Below are positions 11,291 through 22,906 of a stretch of 64,000 nt of DNA, in pieces (position 1 is the stretch's first letter; every line of letters begins with the position of its first letter). Made by a program: the position numbers and the translations under genes. Location: NCBI GenBank assembly GCA_021399435.1, contig JAJTUP010000044.1, positions 62,001-126,000 of the forward strand, in the 5' to 3' direction. Under the pieces are notes generated by a model. That model searched no databases, was not told the origin of the DNA, and saw nothing but the letters and a program-made list of their open reading frames with translations. The stretch comes from Diaporthe sp. PMI_573. Taxonomy: Eukaryota; Ascomycota; Sordariomycetes; Diaporthales; Diaporthaceae.

Positions 11291-12925
11291 GGCGACGGAC
11301 TCGAGGATCGGCGGCTCGAGCTACGCTGGCTCCTGCTGTAGCTTAATGCACGGCGGCGTCGCGCCGCATGTCTGCTAAGAGGAAAGTCGACTGGGCAGAA
11401 ACAAGCCCGGTTGCTAAGTAAAGGTAGATACAAAACTCACACAGCCGGTGCAGGATCAGTGAACAAGGCAGGAACCCGACAATTGCTGACTTGGCCAACC
11501 ACGGCGAGCCTACACCAGCACGGCTCGCTTGTCGGTCCCAAGAACTGGTCATCTAGGAGACGCAGGTCCATGCACCCACAGGGTTTCTGTTGCCCTCTCT
11601 TTGTCGAGTCGGATAATTGCATGGGTCGATCCTTATCCGCCGGCCGTACGCCGGTAAAACCGCCAAAACACGCAAGAACACACAAGCGCCTCTCTGTCTT
11701 CCTATGCCAAGCAGCGAACCGTCGTAAATAAGGTTGGCCCTCACTCCTCTCTGCTCCACACTTATTGTCACCTTGGCATGGGAACACCCGTTTCCGGTGG
11801 AAATAGCGAATAACATCCGGATTATAGGTCCCACAATCAAGGCTGCTTTCTTTCCCACAATACAACACCTGCCCATCGCTGCGATGGCAACTCAGCTCCC
11901 TACACACCACAACCCGCCACCGGCAGCCACTGCTTGCATTCAGCCCAGGGCCTGAAACAACGCAGCTTGGTGATCACGACTCGCTCCAAAACCCAACCTG
12001 CAAAAGATCGGCGCCGTCCAGCGCAGCGTTGTTACTCTGCGTCCAGTCGGCTCCGATCCAGCCGGATGGATGGGCTCAGCTCCCACGCAGATTGTGCTGA
12101 GGATTGTGTATGAAATTTGTCCCCATGTCTATCGATACTCTCGAGCCCATGCCCGTCCCATTCGGGTTCAGCCACCCGCATTACTACGTGTCTCAACTCT
12201 AAAATGACTCAAAGTTTCCCACGACGGCCGTTCGCCCTCGAAATCCGCCCTGGTTAATTACTTAACAGCAGGATTAGGGCAGCGCGGTGCGCCTTTCTCC
12301 TCTTGGCGGCTGAAGGATTCAGGTCAATTTCCCCGAGGGAGCTAACGCCATTGGTTCATCCTCCCAGCGCCATCCCAATCTCGCCTGCGGAGGGCACATA
12401 TGCTCCCGGTGAACATGTTTCCCGGATATGTGTTCATCCTTGGCTTGGTCTCAGGTCTGAGCCCTACGAGAAAGCAAAGTTTGGTCTGGTCAATCAGGTA
12501 ATCGGCCAGAGTGAACATGACGACTATTAGATTGTCGCCGACTGGTCGCCGACTGGTCGCCGACTGCAATTGGCTCTGCTAATCGATGGAATTCTGGGCT
12601 GAAGCGGTAAAGTGTACGCCCGCAACATTTGAGGTCGGGGGGACCTTGCCGTCCAATGTGAACACGGTACACCGTTGGGCGTGAACTCGGCCGGGTCGGG
12701 TATCATGAGGCGAATGCGATGATGCCTTGGTGACAACATCCACTGTTTATCGGTGTCCGCATTTTGGGGGGTGGGTACATATTTGGCACCTTGAGCACCA
12801 ACACGGCATCGTGTTTTTGATGATTGATGCATCAGGGTATCTTGGTTCAAAACCACGGCTATGGGATTAAGACTTCGCTCGCCCAATCAATTCGCCATCC
12901 TCGACCCTGCGAACTCTTACCCCAT
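11291..12925. other. No supported gene
   Basis: Short open frames on both strands show no domain or splice logic. The only structured feature noted is the tandem 11-mer at 12534. Confidence 0.5.
12534..12566. repeat. Three tandem copies of an 11-mer
   Basis: GTCGCCGACTG is repeated three times without interruption (12534-12544, 12545-12555, 12556-12566). It lies in non-coding DNA. The unit length is not a multiple of three, and no function is evident. Confidence 0.9.
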
Positions 12926-14487
12926 TCACTTCTGTCCAGCGACCGTGGTGTGTCCGCTACTACTGATACCGGGGGCATGTCCACCAGACAAATCAGGCCC
13001 TCGTTCCAAAACCGACAGCTCCGTCACAGTCATCCCCCCCGAGTCTCCCACGTCTCCCTGCCGCTCCGCAACTTCAGAGTGAACCACGACCGCCGCCGAA
13101 ACCGCGGTGCCAGAAGACAGCCGCCGCGTGTTGTGGTCCTCCTCCGTCTGAACACCACGGACCCCCGACCGCCGCGACGTGCGGCCGCCCGTGCTCGACC
13201 ACCAGGACTCTGCGACGGCTATCGCCCTTAGCTTCAGGCTCCAAAACCCGGGTGAGTCGGCGGCGCCGCGGGCATCCGGGTGGCCGTTGGCGGTAGTAAT
13301 AGTACCTTGGTCAGCCTGTCGTCGCCGCCGCAGGCTTGGGAAGATCTTCCTCAGCCCGGCGCGGGCGCGGTCGAAGAGGGGGTGGAGGACTGGGATGCAT
13401 GCTGCTACTATTGTGACTGTTGCTTCTGTGCTGAGCGGGGGGAGGGGTCGTTGGTTAGTGTTGTCGCGTTGATACGGGGGCTTGAAGATGGCCTTACAGT
13501 GTCCAGATTGTGAGCCTCGGGAGCGTCCCTTTCCAATGGCAGTCAGTGTCTGTCCTACATGCGCCAATACCCTGTATGTGCCCTGTTATGTACTTACATG
13601 TGAAGTCCTCATTGGAAAGGACGTGGAGGTACGAGATCTTGAGGCATGCCACTACAGTGGCGGCGATTCCGAGGCCGAGGACAACACTTAGGCCGATCTT
13701 TTTGATTATATACTGAACCCCATCTTTCGAAACACCAGGGCCGGGTAGATCGCCAGGTAGCAGTCAACAGACGCAGAGTAAGCTAAGGATGTAGGCGTCA
13801 GAATCGGACATTCGACGAAGCAGCGGCCTGCAACAAGGAGCGGAGACCTACACGATGTGAAGTAGCACAAGTCCAGATATATCTTTGCGTTGACACATCT
13901 AACGGCTTGGACGCGGGGATCCCACGCCGCCGCAAGCGGTTGGCACTGGAACGTCGACAGGACAGATATCACGACGTAGTTGACGACGCCGATGCAGACG
14001 ACAGCAGACATTATCGTCTTTGTCCAGACGTCCGGGGTGAATATCCGGATGATGAGGCCCGCGACGGCGACCTTTGGCACCGTGATGGCCAGCAGGGCGG
14101 GCCACACGGAGACGAGGTAGTAGAACCTGGCGCCGGCCCTCTGCTCGACGGTGAGGGTGTCGACGTGTTTCCCCATGCCGCTCACCACCGCGAGGATCGT
14201 CGGGATGCAGCTGGCCCATAGGAAGATCTGTGGTGGTGGTGGTGGTCAGCTAGACTTCCTCCCGGTGGGGATGCCGCCTCCGGGGAGATAGGCGCAGAGA
14301 GGTGTGGGGCTCGTCATTCAAGATCTATCTCACTTACTAGCGAGAGCAAGGTAATCACATCCTCGCGCCGGGTGCGATTCAGCACGACGGCACTGCAGTA
14401 TAAGCGCGCCGCGGTGAAGGCAGTTGCGCTGAACAGGGCGGCCGCGACGCTGCCGCACATGAGCGGGCCTTGGTCGTCGTCGTTCAT
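12926..14487 (-). CDS. SAT4/rhodopsin-domain integral membrane protein, frame damaged
   Basis: Exon 1 (14338-14487) starts at the ATG MNDDDQGPLMCGSVAAALF. A 110-nt intron follows, then exon 2 from 14227 with IFLWASCIPTILAVVSGMGK, YYLVSVWPALLAITVPKVAV and the family signature FQCQPLAAAWD. Later blocks are KKIGLSVVLGLGIAATVVAC, a 31-nt exon at 13498-13528 (TLPRLTIWT) and TEATVTIVAACIPVLHPLFD in the last exon (12926-13430), followed by a long polar tail. Together these give a seven-helix membrane topology. Members include Pth11-type receptor candidates, but there is no CFEM domain here. One base is missing at about 13728-13733 (a TTT run), which shifts frame. The expected intron at about 13783-13853 has GT and AG but leaves the wrong phase. 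Either the gene is decaying or the sequence has errors. Confidence 0.75.
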
Positions 14488-16653
14488 GGCCGAGACGGCG
14501 GCATGCTGATCGGGTGGCGCGTCGGGCCGCTCGATAAGCGAAGCATGGCAGAATGGGGTGTGGTGGTCCTGTCCTGCCCCCTCGGATTGCTCGGAGAGGT
14601 GGGTAACTATGCAGGTCCAGGCAGGGCTCAACCTTTTCCAACGTCCTTTTCTTTCCAGGTTTCGATGTGGGACCCGTGGGGCAGACAGACGTTCGATCGA
14701 GATGCAGCCAGTTTGGCCGCTTCGCCGGGCACAGAGCAGTGCCAGTTGGGGAAAATAGGGAGTGTGTTCTAAGTTATTTTTTTATTTATTTTTTTGGCGC
14801 TTTGCCGGAAAAGCTCTTGCGTGGATTCCGCCTCGGAATGCTCATCGGGCTCATCGTTCCGATGGGGACGTGCTACTTGTTCTCGAGTCAGGGCTGAGGC
14901 TGGTTGGTGCAGACTTGTAGTATTCGGCCCTGCGGATCCGCACCGGTTGGAACAATACGCAAGTAATCATCATTCGTGACCGAGCAGTTCCTTACTGCTG
15001 AGCAAGGGAAAATAGCGTTACAGTGCTTCTGATGCAATAAGAAATAGAGGAAAACAAGATACTGACAGCTATGGCGTCAGTACCAGGAACTGGTAACACT
15101 CTGTGTGACCAGACTGCTCACGATTTGACCGCCACTTGCCGCGCTGCCATGGATGTTTCGATGTTTGCATACGATGACAGCATCTTCTATCGGATGGGTC
15201 CCCGGCATGGGACCATCTAGAGGCTCTGTGCGCAGGTCGATGGTTGCCAAGAGTGCAAATTATCATCTATTACGCCTTCGAGAAACCTTGGTTGGGACAA
15301 GGATTCCCGGCCGCCGAGGTCGAATAGATAACATTGCCAATGTTCAGCCCACAAAAAATAGCATACAGTTTGCTGTCTTACATAAAGTTGGCGCGTTTGT
15401 CACCAACGGAGGCGGCTCCGTGGCTGCCACACTGATCGTGCCTGGCTTGATGACATCGGCCACCAGTCTGTCGGCTATCTCCCTGACATATCTCGGGCAG
15501 CTCAGCTTTGTTTGATATGCCAGAGACTGAACAGCCCCTCTCTTCACCATTCCCTGCTTGAAATACTCCAATATCATTTCATCTCAGACATCATTGGACG
15601 CCCTGGACGCCCTGAACTTCCAGCTAGTTTAGCTCCCCGGCCCGAGCCGCGCGCTGCACTGCCGCTGAAGGCGTTGCCACGGATCAGGGTCTTGGCTATT
15701 AGGCTGTGGACCTTGTTAAAGACTGAGAATGGCTCTCCGGGCATGCTAGCCAACATACCGGCCTTGCAAAAGTTCATTTGGTAGGAGTTACTAGAGCGCG
15801 AGCCGGCTAGGGGAGGGCAGCCCCAAACGTTCCACGCCCAGCCATGGTCGATGCTGTTGCCGGCAGCTGGAGCGTCTGACTGGGAGGCTTTTGGTGGAGC
15901 GTCACATTTTTCAGAAGTCCTCGAGGAGTCCTTCTAGATATTGTTTTCTTTCTCATTCTTATACGTTCTGTTCTCTTTTATGCATGTTCACTACCGGTGG
16001 ACTAGCCAAGTGATTGTTGACTCGGCGCCGGGGAAGTTCAAGATGTCCATTATTTTCAGGGAAACTTGAAGGGATAATTTCTAGTGTAGATGTGGGAAAC
16101 CATCATAATATTGTTTACTTGCTCAACTTTGCACAATATCAGTCAGATGATTCGGTGGCATTATTTCTTGTTTTCGTCAAATGAAGCACTGTCGTTCTCA
16201 ATGGGCATTATACCAGGTTTCCAGAAGATTGGAAAGTCACTGTCTACAGCCTTGCATGGCGAGTCTCATTAAAATCATCTATTACGATATATTGTCTTTT
16301 CCTTATAGAACACTCATTGTGGTTCCGGCTTAGTAGACGAACTCAAAGAATCCAAATAGCCCATAGTCCGTACCAGAAGCGCATATTACAAACTGCGAAT
16401 CAACCTACTTCTAAATCTCTCATCAAATGACGGCACTCCAAGATATCCTAGTGTGCTAGAGAAAGAACCATAAATGTTGTTTCGTCCCCTCTCCGGGCCC
16501 GACTCAGTTTACAAAATCAGCTTCGAAACCATCAGCAGCTCAGACATTTGTCATATTCTTGATCTTCATTCTCCAACACTTATATAGTCGCACAGGTGAT
16601 TATGTAACCCGTCTCATCAGCCACCAAAGACTATGTCGTTCAGGATGGCTGCT
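14488..16653. other. Intergenic; one weak glycosyltransferase-like patch
   Basis: The frame from 15153 to 15515 contains VGAFVTNGGGSV, which resembles the UDP-sugar-binding loop of UDP-glycosyltransferases (F-V-T-N-G-G). No flanking motif holds up and the frame is broken nearby, so a relic is only a possibility. Otherwise the segment is non-coding, with an AT-rich tract around 14773-14800 and low-complexity AT-rich DNA at 15940-16320. Confidence 0.3.
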
Positions 16654-18589
16654 CTACACCCCATCCTTTCTCGGCGTCAGCCGAATGCGCATATCTTCGC
16701 CAGACTTGATATCCATTATTCCCAAAACCGGCTTGAAGAGTTCGGGCTCGGGGAACGGTTGGTGCTCTGCAGCCATGGTAATGTCAAAACGGTGGAGCAC
16801 GAGTGCCACAAACATCATGGTGACATTCTTGGATATGAAGCGGCCGGGGCAGATGGTGCTGCCTCCTCCAAATGGGCGAAAGTGATCTGCACGCGAACCA
16901 AGTGTGCTCAAGGCCGTCCCCTCCTTGTTAAGCCAGCGGGATGGGCGCCAGACCTTGACATCGCCGCCCCAGACGCCTTCGTCACGGTGCAGCTGGCGGT
17001 ATGGGATCATGACACGGTGGCCGGGGCGCATCGTGCGTCCGGAGATGACAGTATCGGCCGTCACCATGCGCACCGACGCAGAAGAGGCGTACATGCGCAT
17101 GGTCTCATTCCAGGCCGCCTCAAGCTGAGGAGAATTTTCGAGCACCTTGGTGAGGTCGGTGAGCGAGCCATCCGGGCCAAAGGCGGGACGTATTTCGGCC
17201 CGAATCGCGTCGATGATGGCGGGTTGGTACAGCAGATGGCTGATCAGCCAGAATGCAGCCTTGCGGGTCATTGCATTGGTTCTGTCAAATAATAGTCAGC
17301 CCCTGAGCGGGAAGTCGGCCTTCTGAAGAGGATAAGGGTGAGCCTGCGGAGGACGGGAACCTACCCCCAGTAGAGAATGAGTTGGATGGATGCGATATCC
17401 TCAGTCGGGACGCCAATAGCGCGCAATTTGTCCTCAGCTTTATCGTTGACCCAAGCCTGATATGAGCCGTCATTGCGCTCAGCCTGGGGCAGGTCATAAA
17501 ACCTTTTCATGGTGGCGCGCAGCTGATCGCGAACAGCGATTGTGTCGCGGGACAGGAATCCTGGAATCTGGTACCAGAGCTTCCAGCTTATCTCGTCGAA
17601 TTCACTGAACCGATCTGCCAAGTTGGGGCCGATACGCTCAAGGGCGTTGCCGAAGAACGCACCCTGAGAAGCGCGTACCAGAAGGTCGGAGCACCACCGC
17701 CAGAGACGTAGCTCTACGACATTCGAAAGGGACGGGTCTCCTTTGTCTTCGTTGAGAAGCCCGGGGTAGCGATGGCGGCTCAGACTGACAGATTCTGGTC
17801 GCACACGTTTCTCCAGGTAAGCCATCTCCGAGCGTTGGATCGCGTCCAGGCCACTGCCCGGCTGAAGCTGTTGTATCTGCATGTCGCGTATCAGATGAGC
17901 AACCGGCTTGCCGAGTGGGTTTTCAAGGTCCTTGATCTGGCTCGTCGGGGACGAAAATGACTTGATAATGCTCGGCCGACTTGTCCCGATGGAACCAAAT
18001 ACGTGCCGGAAGAACTCATCACCGTTCAGTGTGCGCGTATTACGGTACACCTCCGACACATCTTCAGCCCGGCTAACAACGTACACTGAGATACCAAAGA
18101 GGGTGAGTGACATGGCCTCGTTAGTGTTTCCGAGATGACGCCTTGTGAAAACCATATGTTGTCAGCCCATTGTCTTCTTCCCGGGCGTATTTGTGCTCTC
18201 TGCGTGATTCCTTACCTCGCACGGTCAAACAACTCATTGGAACTGTTCAAAAATGACATGCCATGACCTGTCTATTGTTAGAAATGGACAGATATCATAG
18301 ATGAAACCCATCGGTATTCTCACCTATAACTATTGAAGCAAGTATATACATTAGCATTTGCCCACTACCGTATATGTGAATGATGCGACCACGTACTTGG
18401 AACCCAATACGGGTATTCTTTGACGTCCAGAGGGTAGAGCATAGGGCTGAGAGTGAACCTCCATAACCGCCAGGTGCCGAGAGCCAATACTGAGCACAAC
18501 AAGATGACAATAGCAGAGGCCCAGACATTATGTGTCTGCTCAAATGCATGCCATGTAGCTCCTGTCTGTGTTAAAGCGTCAGACAACAT
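16654..18589 (-). CDS. Cytochrome P450 monooxygenase, five exons including a 6-nt microexon
   Basis: Exons are 18397-18589, 18324-18329, 18216-18267, 17365-18141 and 16654-17281, a 1656-nt CDS for 551 aa with all phases closing. The start MLSDALTQ is followed by a single membrane anchor (WASAIVILLCSVLALGTWRL) and the proline hinge. Exons 1-3 read YPYWVPIIGHGMSFL only if the six-base exon TTATAG is used. Later landmarks are the I-helix YWGTNAMTRKAAFWLISHLL, the ExxR motif NETMRMYASS and the heme loop FRPFGGGSTICPGR with the axial cysteine. It would be an ER-anchored monooxygenase needing P450 reductase. The style resembles fungal P450s related to the CYP7/CYP8 group, but the substrate cannot be predicted. 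No polyketide or peptide synthase gene is nearby. Confidence 0.92.
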
Positions 18590-20202
18590 GATAGAGCTAC
18601 TATTTCGAATGGCCAAGTAGTTCAAGCTGCTAGGGATAGAACTGAATTGAGTAGACTGAGTATGACATAGCCTCTACATCAACGGGGGGTAGTAAGTGCT
18701 TCATATGATTATATACAGCGCCGAGGCATCCCGGACCTTTCCCTTCAAGTCAGCTGCGATTGCCTGCTATATTCTCAAGGGTCGTCAGCCGGAAGAGTGG
18801 ATACTGGAAATCGTGAATTTCTCTAGGACTCTTCCAAATTTGGCCCCCGACCAATGTCTGTGTGACGATTACCTCCTAAACAGGTAAGGCTTTAGCGAAG
18901 AGACAGGGACAGATTGATGGATGCCTGCGCGATGTGACAGGCGCCAACATGACCCACAACCAAGACATCGGAGAACTTGCTTGTTTGTCTGGATGTACAG
19001 AGTACAGAGGGCCTTGTCAGCATCCTGATTCTAGACCCCATCCTCCTCTTGGCCCCCATGGTGGAACACCCGAAGCATCCTGAGCATGGGGGCTCGGCTC
19101 TAAGACCGTTGGATTCGCTTGGCACCGGAGGTACGGGAATCCTGCACCAATCTTCGAATGGAGATAGTGTGTGCTGTTGTGTGATGTCTGGCCTGTTGTA
19201 GCCATGATGCATGTATTCCTATTGACCGATTATGATGTCAGCTGATCCCAAGGACTACTATTGTCCAGCGGAAGGAGTTTAGAAGCTGCCTGATATCGTC
19301 TCTAATTAAAAGTCCATCTTATCTTGCCATGGGTTTTCTTTTGATAAGAACCCTTGGGATCCTTGAGCAGAGCTGCACGTGAGAAAAATGATATGTGCCA
19401 ACTGGGTGGGGGTGGAGTTCTCGGTTACGCGTTGTGGTTTTGTGGATGAGAGGATCCTGTGGTGGGAGGTCCAGAATCCCAGATATTCGGGAGCTTCCCT
19501 TCCCGGACTCTGCGGAAATTTTCCTGCAGCCAGCATGTGCACTATCCAAGTTTCCCTTTTGGGATTGACCAACCTCCCGTACGGCCAGCCTATTGCCAAG
19601 CGTTATTTCTGTCAGACTTGCAGACTTGTCAGACGAGAGCATGCAGTGCAACATGACTTTACTGTTTTCATTCGGATCCTTCCGAGCTCCGCCACTGGGA
19701 TGTAACGCCGAAGGGTACAAAGTGCACTGCATACTTGAGAATCAAAAATGGCATTTGGCATCATTGGATCATCCCAATGCTTACTGCGCTGTGGTGAATT
19801 ATTATTGGAAGACAATATCTATCGTGTGGCGTCAATCCCTTGATACTCCCTGTCTAGTAAGCTCCCTTCTCAGATCCGTTAGCTCGAGGTTGTACTTGCC
19901 CATTCTGGGTGCTAGTCTGATTGCAAATACATTTTGCGATCAATCCTCAATTTGTCGTGGAGACAATTGTGCACATATAGAGTCGCGGATCGGCAGCTCA
20001 GTTACCCTTGCCGTCGCAGGATAAATCCACGTAGTCGTCCGCCTTCGGGACTCGGCACGAGCATGCACTAATCGCTCTTTACATAATCCCTTTTGCATTG
20101 TCCAGGCTCACAAGCTTTCGCTTACGGAGAGCCAATATTTTTTTCCTTTGCTGTGGAGTTAGTTTCCTGAGCTATTACATCCTCTCAAGGTCGTTCGTAA
20201 TC
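18590..20202. other. No supported gene
   Basis: Promoter region between the divergent P450 and SAT4 genes. No domain-bearing frame was found on either strand. Confidence 0.5.
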
Positions 20203-21706
20203 ATGTCGTTCGGGGGTTTTGACCTCTGCCAATTCCCTTCTGGAACCCCGCCCGACGGAGAGCAGTCGAATTTCGTCAACCCTTCCACACTCGCTGCAAC
20301 AACATGGGGCATCGCCATCTCCATGACAGCCTGGGCACTTGTGTTCACTCTGGCAAGGATCTATGTCAATTTTCGGAAGCTCCGCGCCTCTGATTGTACG
20401 TCCCCGTGCATTGTGGTATCCTGGCACTGTGAGCAAGAGGCTGATGAGAGCATGCTTGATGGGGAACAGATTTTGTTATCATTGCCATGATACTTGGTAT
20501 CACCTATGCAGGCATATGTATTGCGTGTAAGCTTCTCCCTCCTCAAGTTTTGGACCATGTTTCCATACTGAAGTATCTGGACAGTAAGAAGATGGGCGCG
20601 GCATCTTTGGGACCTTCCTGTCTGCTGGGTCACGGGCGAGTATATGAAGGTCAGTTCATATCCCAAGTTTTCAGCCTTTTTGCCGTGGTTCTAACATGAA
20701 ATCATTCAAGCTTCTGTTCATCCAGGCCATGATCTATGCGGCCACCACCTACTTTGCAAAATCATCCATACTCCTGCTCTACCTCCAGTTCTTTTCAGTG
20801 CATCGTAATACACGGATCGCTATCTGGATCGGTCTCATCAGCGTTGGGGTGCTGTACTGGGCGGCTTTCCCGATTGAAGCTCCATTCATGACACCAAGCA
20901 AAGGCCAGACCTGGGGAGAACTTGCATTAAGTGGCAAACCTGACAAGATGTACTACTGGGGCATCGTCCAGGGGCCACTTTCCGTCATCATCGACATTTA
21001 CATATTTGTGGTTCCTATTCCGGTCCTTTTAACGCTAAACATGTCGTCCGGGCGGCGTACCGGGCTTATGCTTGTTTTCGCAACAGCTTCTCTGTGAGTG
21101 TTATTCAAATCCCAGACCCTATCCTTTTACTAGGAAGCCACATGAGGCTCATGACTCAAACAGGGCCGTCGTCGCGAGCATTGTTGGCCTTGTTTACCGC
21201 GTCAAATTATACCAAGGTGGCGACACTTCCTGGTTGAATTCAACTACATTGCTTTGCATGTAAGTCATAATGCCCGTGATGAGCATTCGGTGCGGGTACA
21301 TATGTGAAAATATATTTGGTCTGACTGTCACAATATCAGACTGATCGAGAACAACATCGCCATCGTGGTCAGCTGCATGCCCGCCTTCTCTCTATTCGTT
21401 AGGGCACACGTCGCCCAGACAGCCCTCGTCAAGTCGCTCCGAACCACATTCTTTGGCAACAGCAGCGGGTCGGGCGCCAACTCAAAGCCATCTGGTCAAA
21501 ATAGCGGGGGCCAAGCCGTTGTGACATTCGGCCAGGGCAACAACAGAGCAAAGCGGCGACCAGATCAGTATCAGGAACTCACGGAGGATACGCTGCTGTC
21601 CAGAGACGATTCGTCTCCCTTGCGGCCCAAGAATGACGGGCAGTCGACCACGGCTATAACTTCGATCCCGATGGCTACTTATCCGCAGTCTATGAGCAGG
21701 ATGTGA
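20203..21706 (+). CDS. SAT4/rhodopsin-domain integral membrane protein, six exons
   Basis: Exons are 20203-20395, 20470-20526, 20585-20649, 20711-21093, 21164-21259 and 21340-21706 (386 aa). The start MSFGGFDLCQFPSG precedes helix 1 (AISMTAWALVFTLARIYV). Exon 2 gives DYFVIIAMILGITYAGICIA and exon 3 gives RRWARHLWDLPVCWVTGEYM. Exon 4 has AATTYFAKSSILLLYLQFF, a helix with the conserved KxSIL pattern. Later exons give VVPIPVLLTLNMSSGRRTGL and ENNIAIVVSCMPAFSLFV. A polar Ser/Gly-rich tail ends QSMSRM. It is a predicted seven-helix plasma-membrane protein of the fungal SAT4 family, whose biochemical role is mostly unknown. It is divergently oriented to the P450 and intact, unlike the two SAT4-type frames at 11 and 13 kb. 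Confidence 0.88.
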
Positions 21707-22906
21707 CGTTGTGCGGTGGGAGCATTATCCAATCACAATTAGAGAAAGCCAGTCGGTAGGCCAGTCCGATGCGACAGCGACTTGACATGCAGTAGGGATC
21801 GCCGCTCATACCTCCCAGACAACACATCAAACTTCTTCAAGCATGCACAGAGTACGGTATCGCACGGTCAATGGAGCACCCAAAGCTAACCTAACTCCGA
21901 ACAAATATGACGGTCAGTCACTCTTGTCAACAGCCGCGTGCATATGACTGGCCTCCGAAATTAGGTTTGCAGTGGATATCAGTATTATTTTTCCCATTTC
22001 CTAGCTAGACATCTCTACCATGTATGGTATGTCCACCGGAGCTTCTGCTCCGACGTAATGGGGCGAGTGGAGCTTTATCCAGCAGCGGTTCGGAGCGTCT
22101 CGGCATCGGACTACCGACAGTTCCTCTGGCCATGCGGTGGATTGTGGCGTAAGCCCGAAACGAGAGGGAAAAAGAAAAAAAAAAAAAAAAAAGGGAATCT
22201 GCACTGCCAAGTCACGGGACATCATCACAGGGACCCGTGTCCAAGCAGTTGGTTGGTTTGGTACTGACTCCGGAGGATAGAGTAGAGGATACAAGTAGAA
22301 ATGAGGCCAGAGACTAGCTTCTTGACTCGACTTGGTCTGTCACAAAGAATCGCATTAGCCGGCTTCATGGTCGAGTGCTGGGTCAGATCCTTGCGACAAA
22401 CGAGTAACCTCTTCTCGCTAGGCCCCAAAGAATTGCCGAGTCCCAAATCAACATCCACAGCTGTCACGGACTACACATCCTAGGAGTATTTCGTCCTCTC
22501 GTTAGGTCCCTTTTTCCTTGCGTGGAAACGTATGGATAGACGTGAAGAAAAAGCATCCATTTACTAGTGTGCCGACTTGAATCGCCCAAACGTGCCCCTG
22601 TAGTGTAGGTCTGGTCGTGAACCTCTCCACGTAGTAGATTGGCCCGACATTGAGCCACTGCATTGGCCCACTTTGATTTCACCGGCCCAGTGCTCTCGTC
22701 AGCCATCTTGTTAGTAGGAGCACGTCCTGGAATGTAGCCCACTGCAGACCAGGCCTCCCCCCTGAACTGGGGCTCGGACGCGTACGGTCGACAGTTGGGC
22801 CATTCGCATTTAGGTACGGAACCAGCGTAGTGTGCTACTTCTGGTCGACTTGGAAGGTCGGAGGTTCGTAAATGTCGTCAGGGTCTGTTGCCATGTTAGC
22901 GACATC
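21707..22906. other. Intergenic, with an adenine tract
   Basis: No gene is supported. An almost pure A run at about 22171-22193, broken by one G near its start, is the only notable feature. The end of the segment is the 3' region of phosphoketolase. Confidence 0.5.

Noticed and set aside
16654..21706. Secondary-metabolite gene cluster around the P450
   Set aside because: No synthase, terpene cyclase or tailoring partners within reach; only a membrane protein is adjacent.
22171..22193. Poly-A tail of a retroposed gene
   Set aside because: No intronless gene copy or target duplication precedes it; treated as a simple tract.
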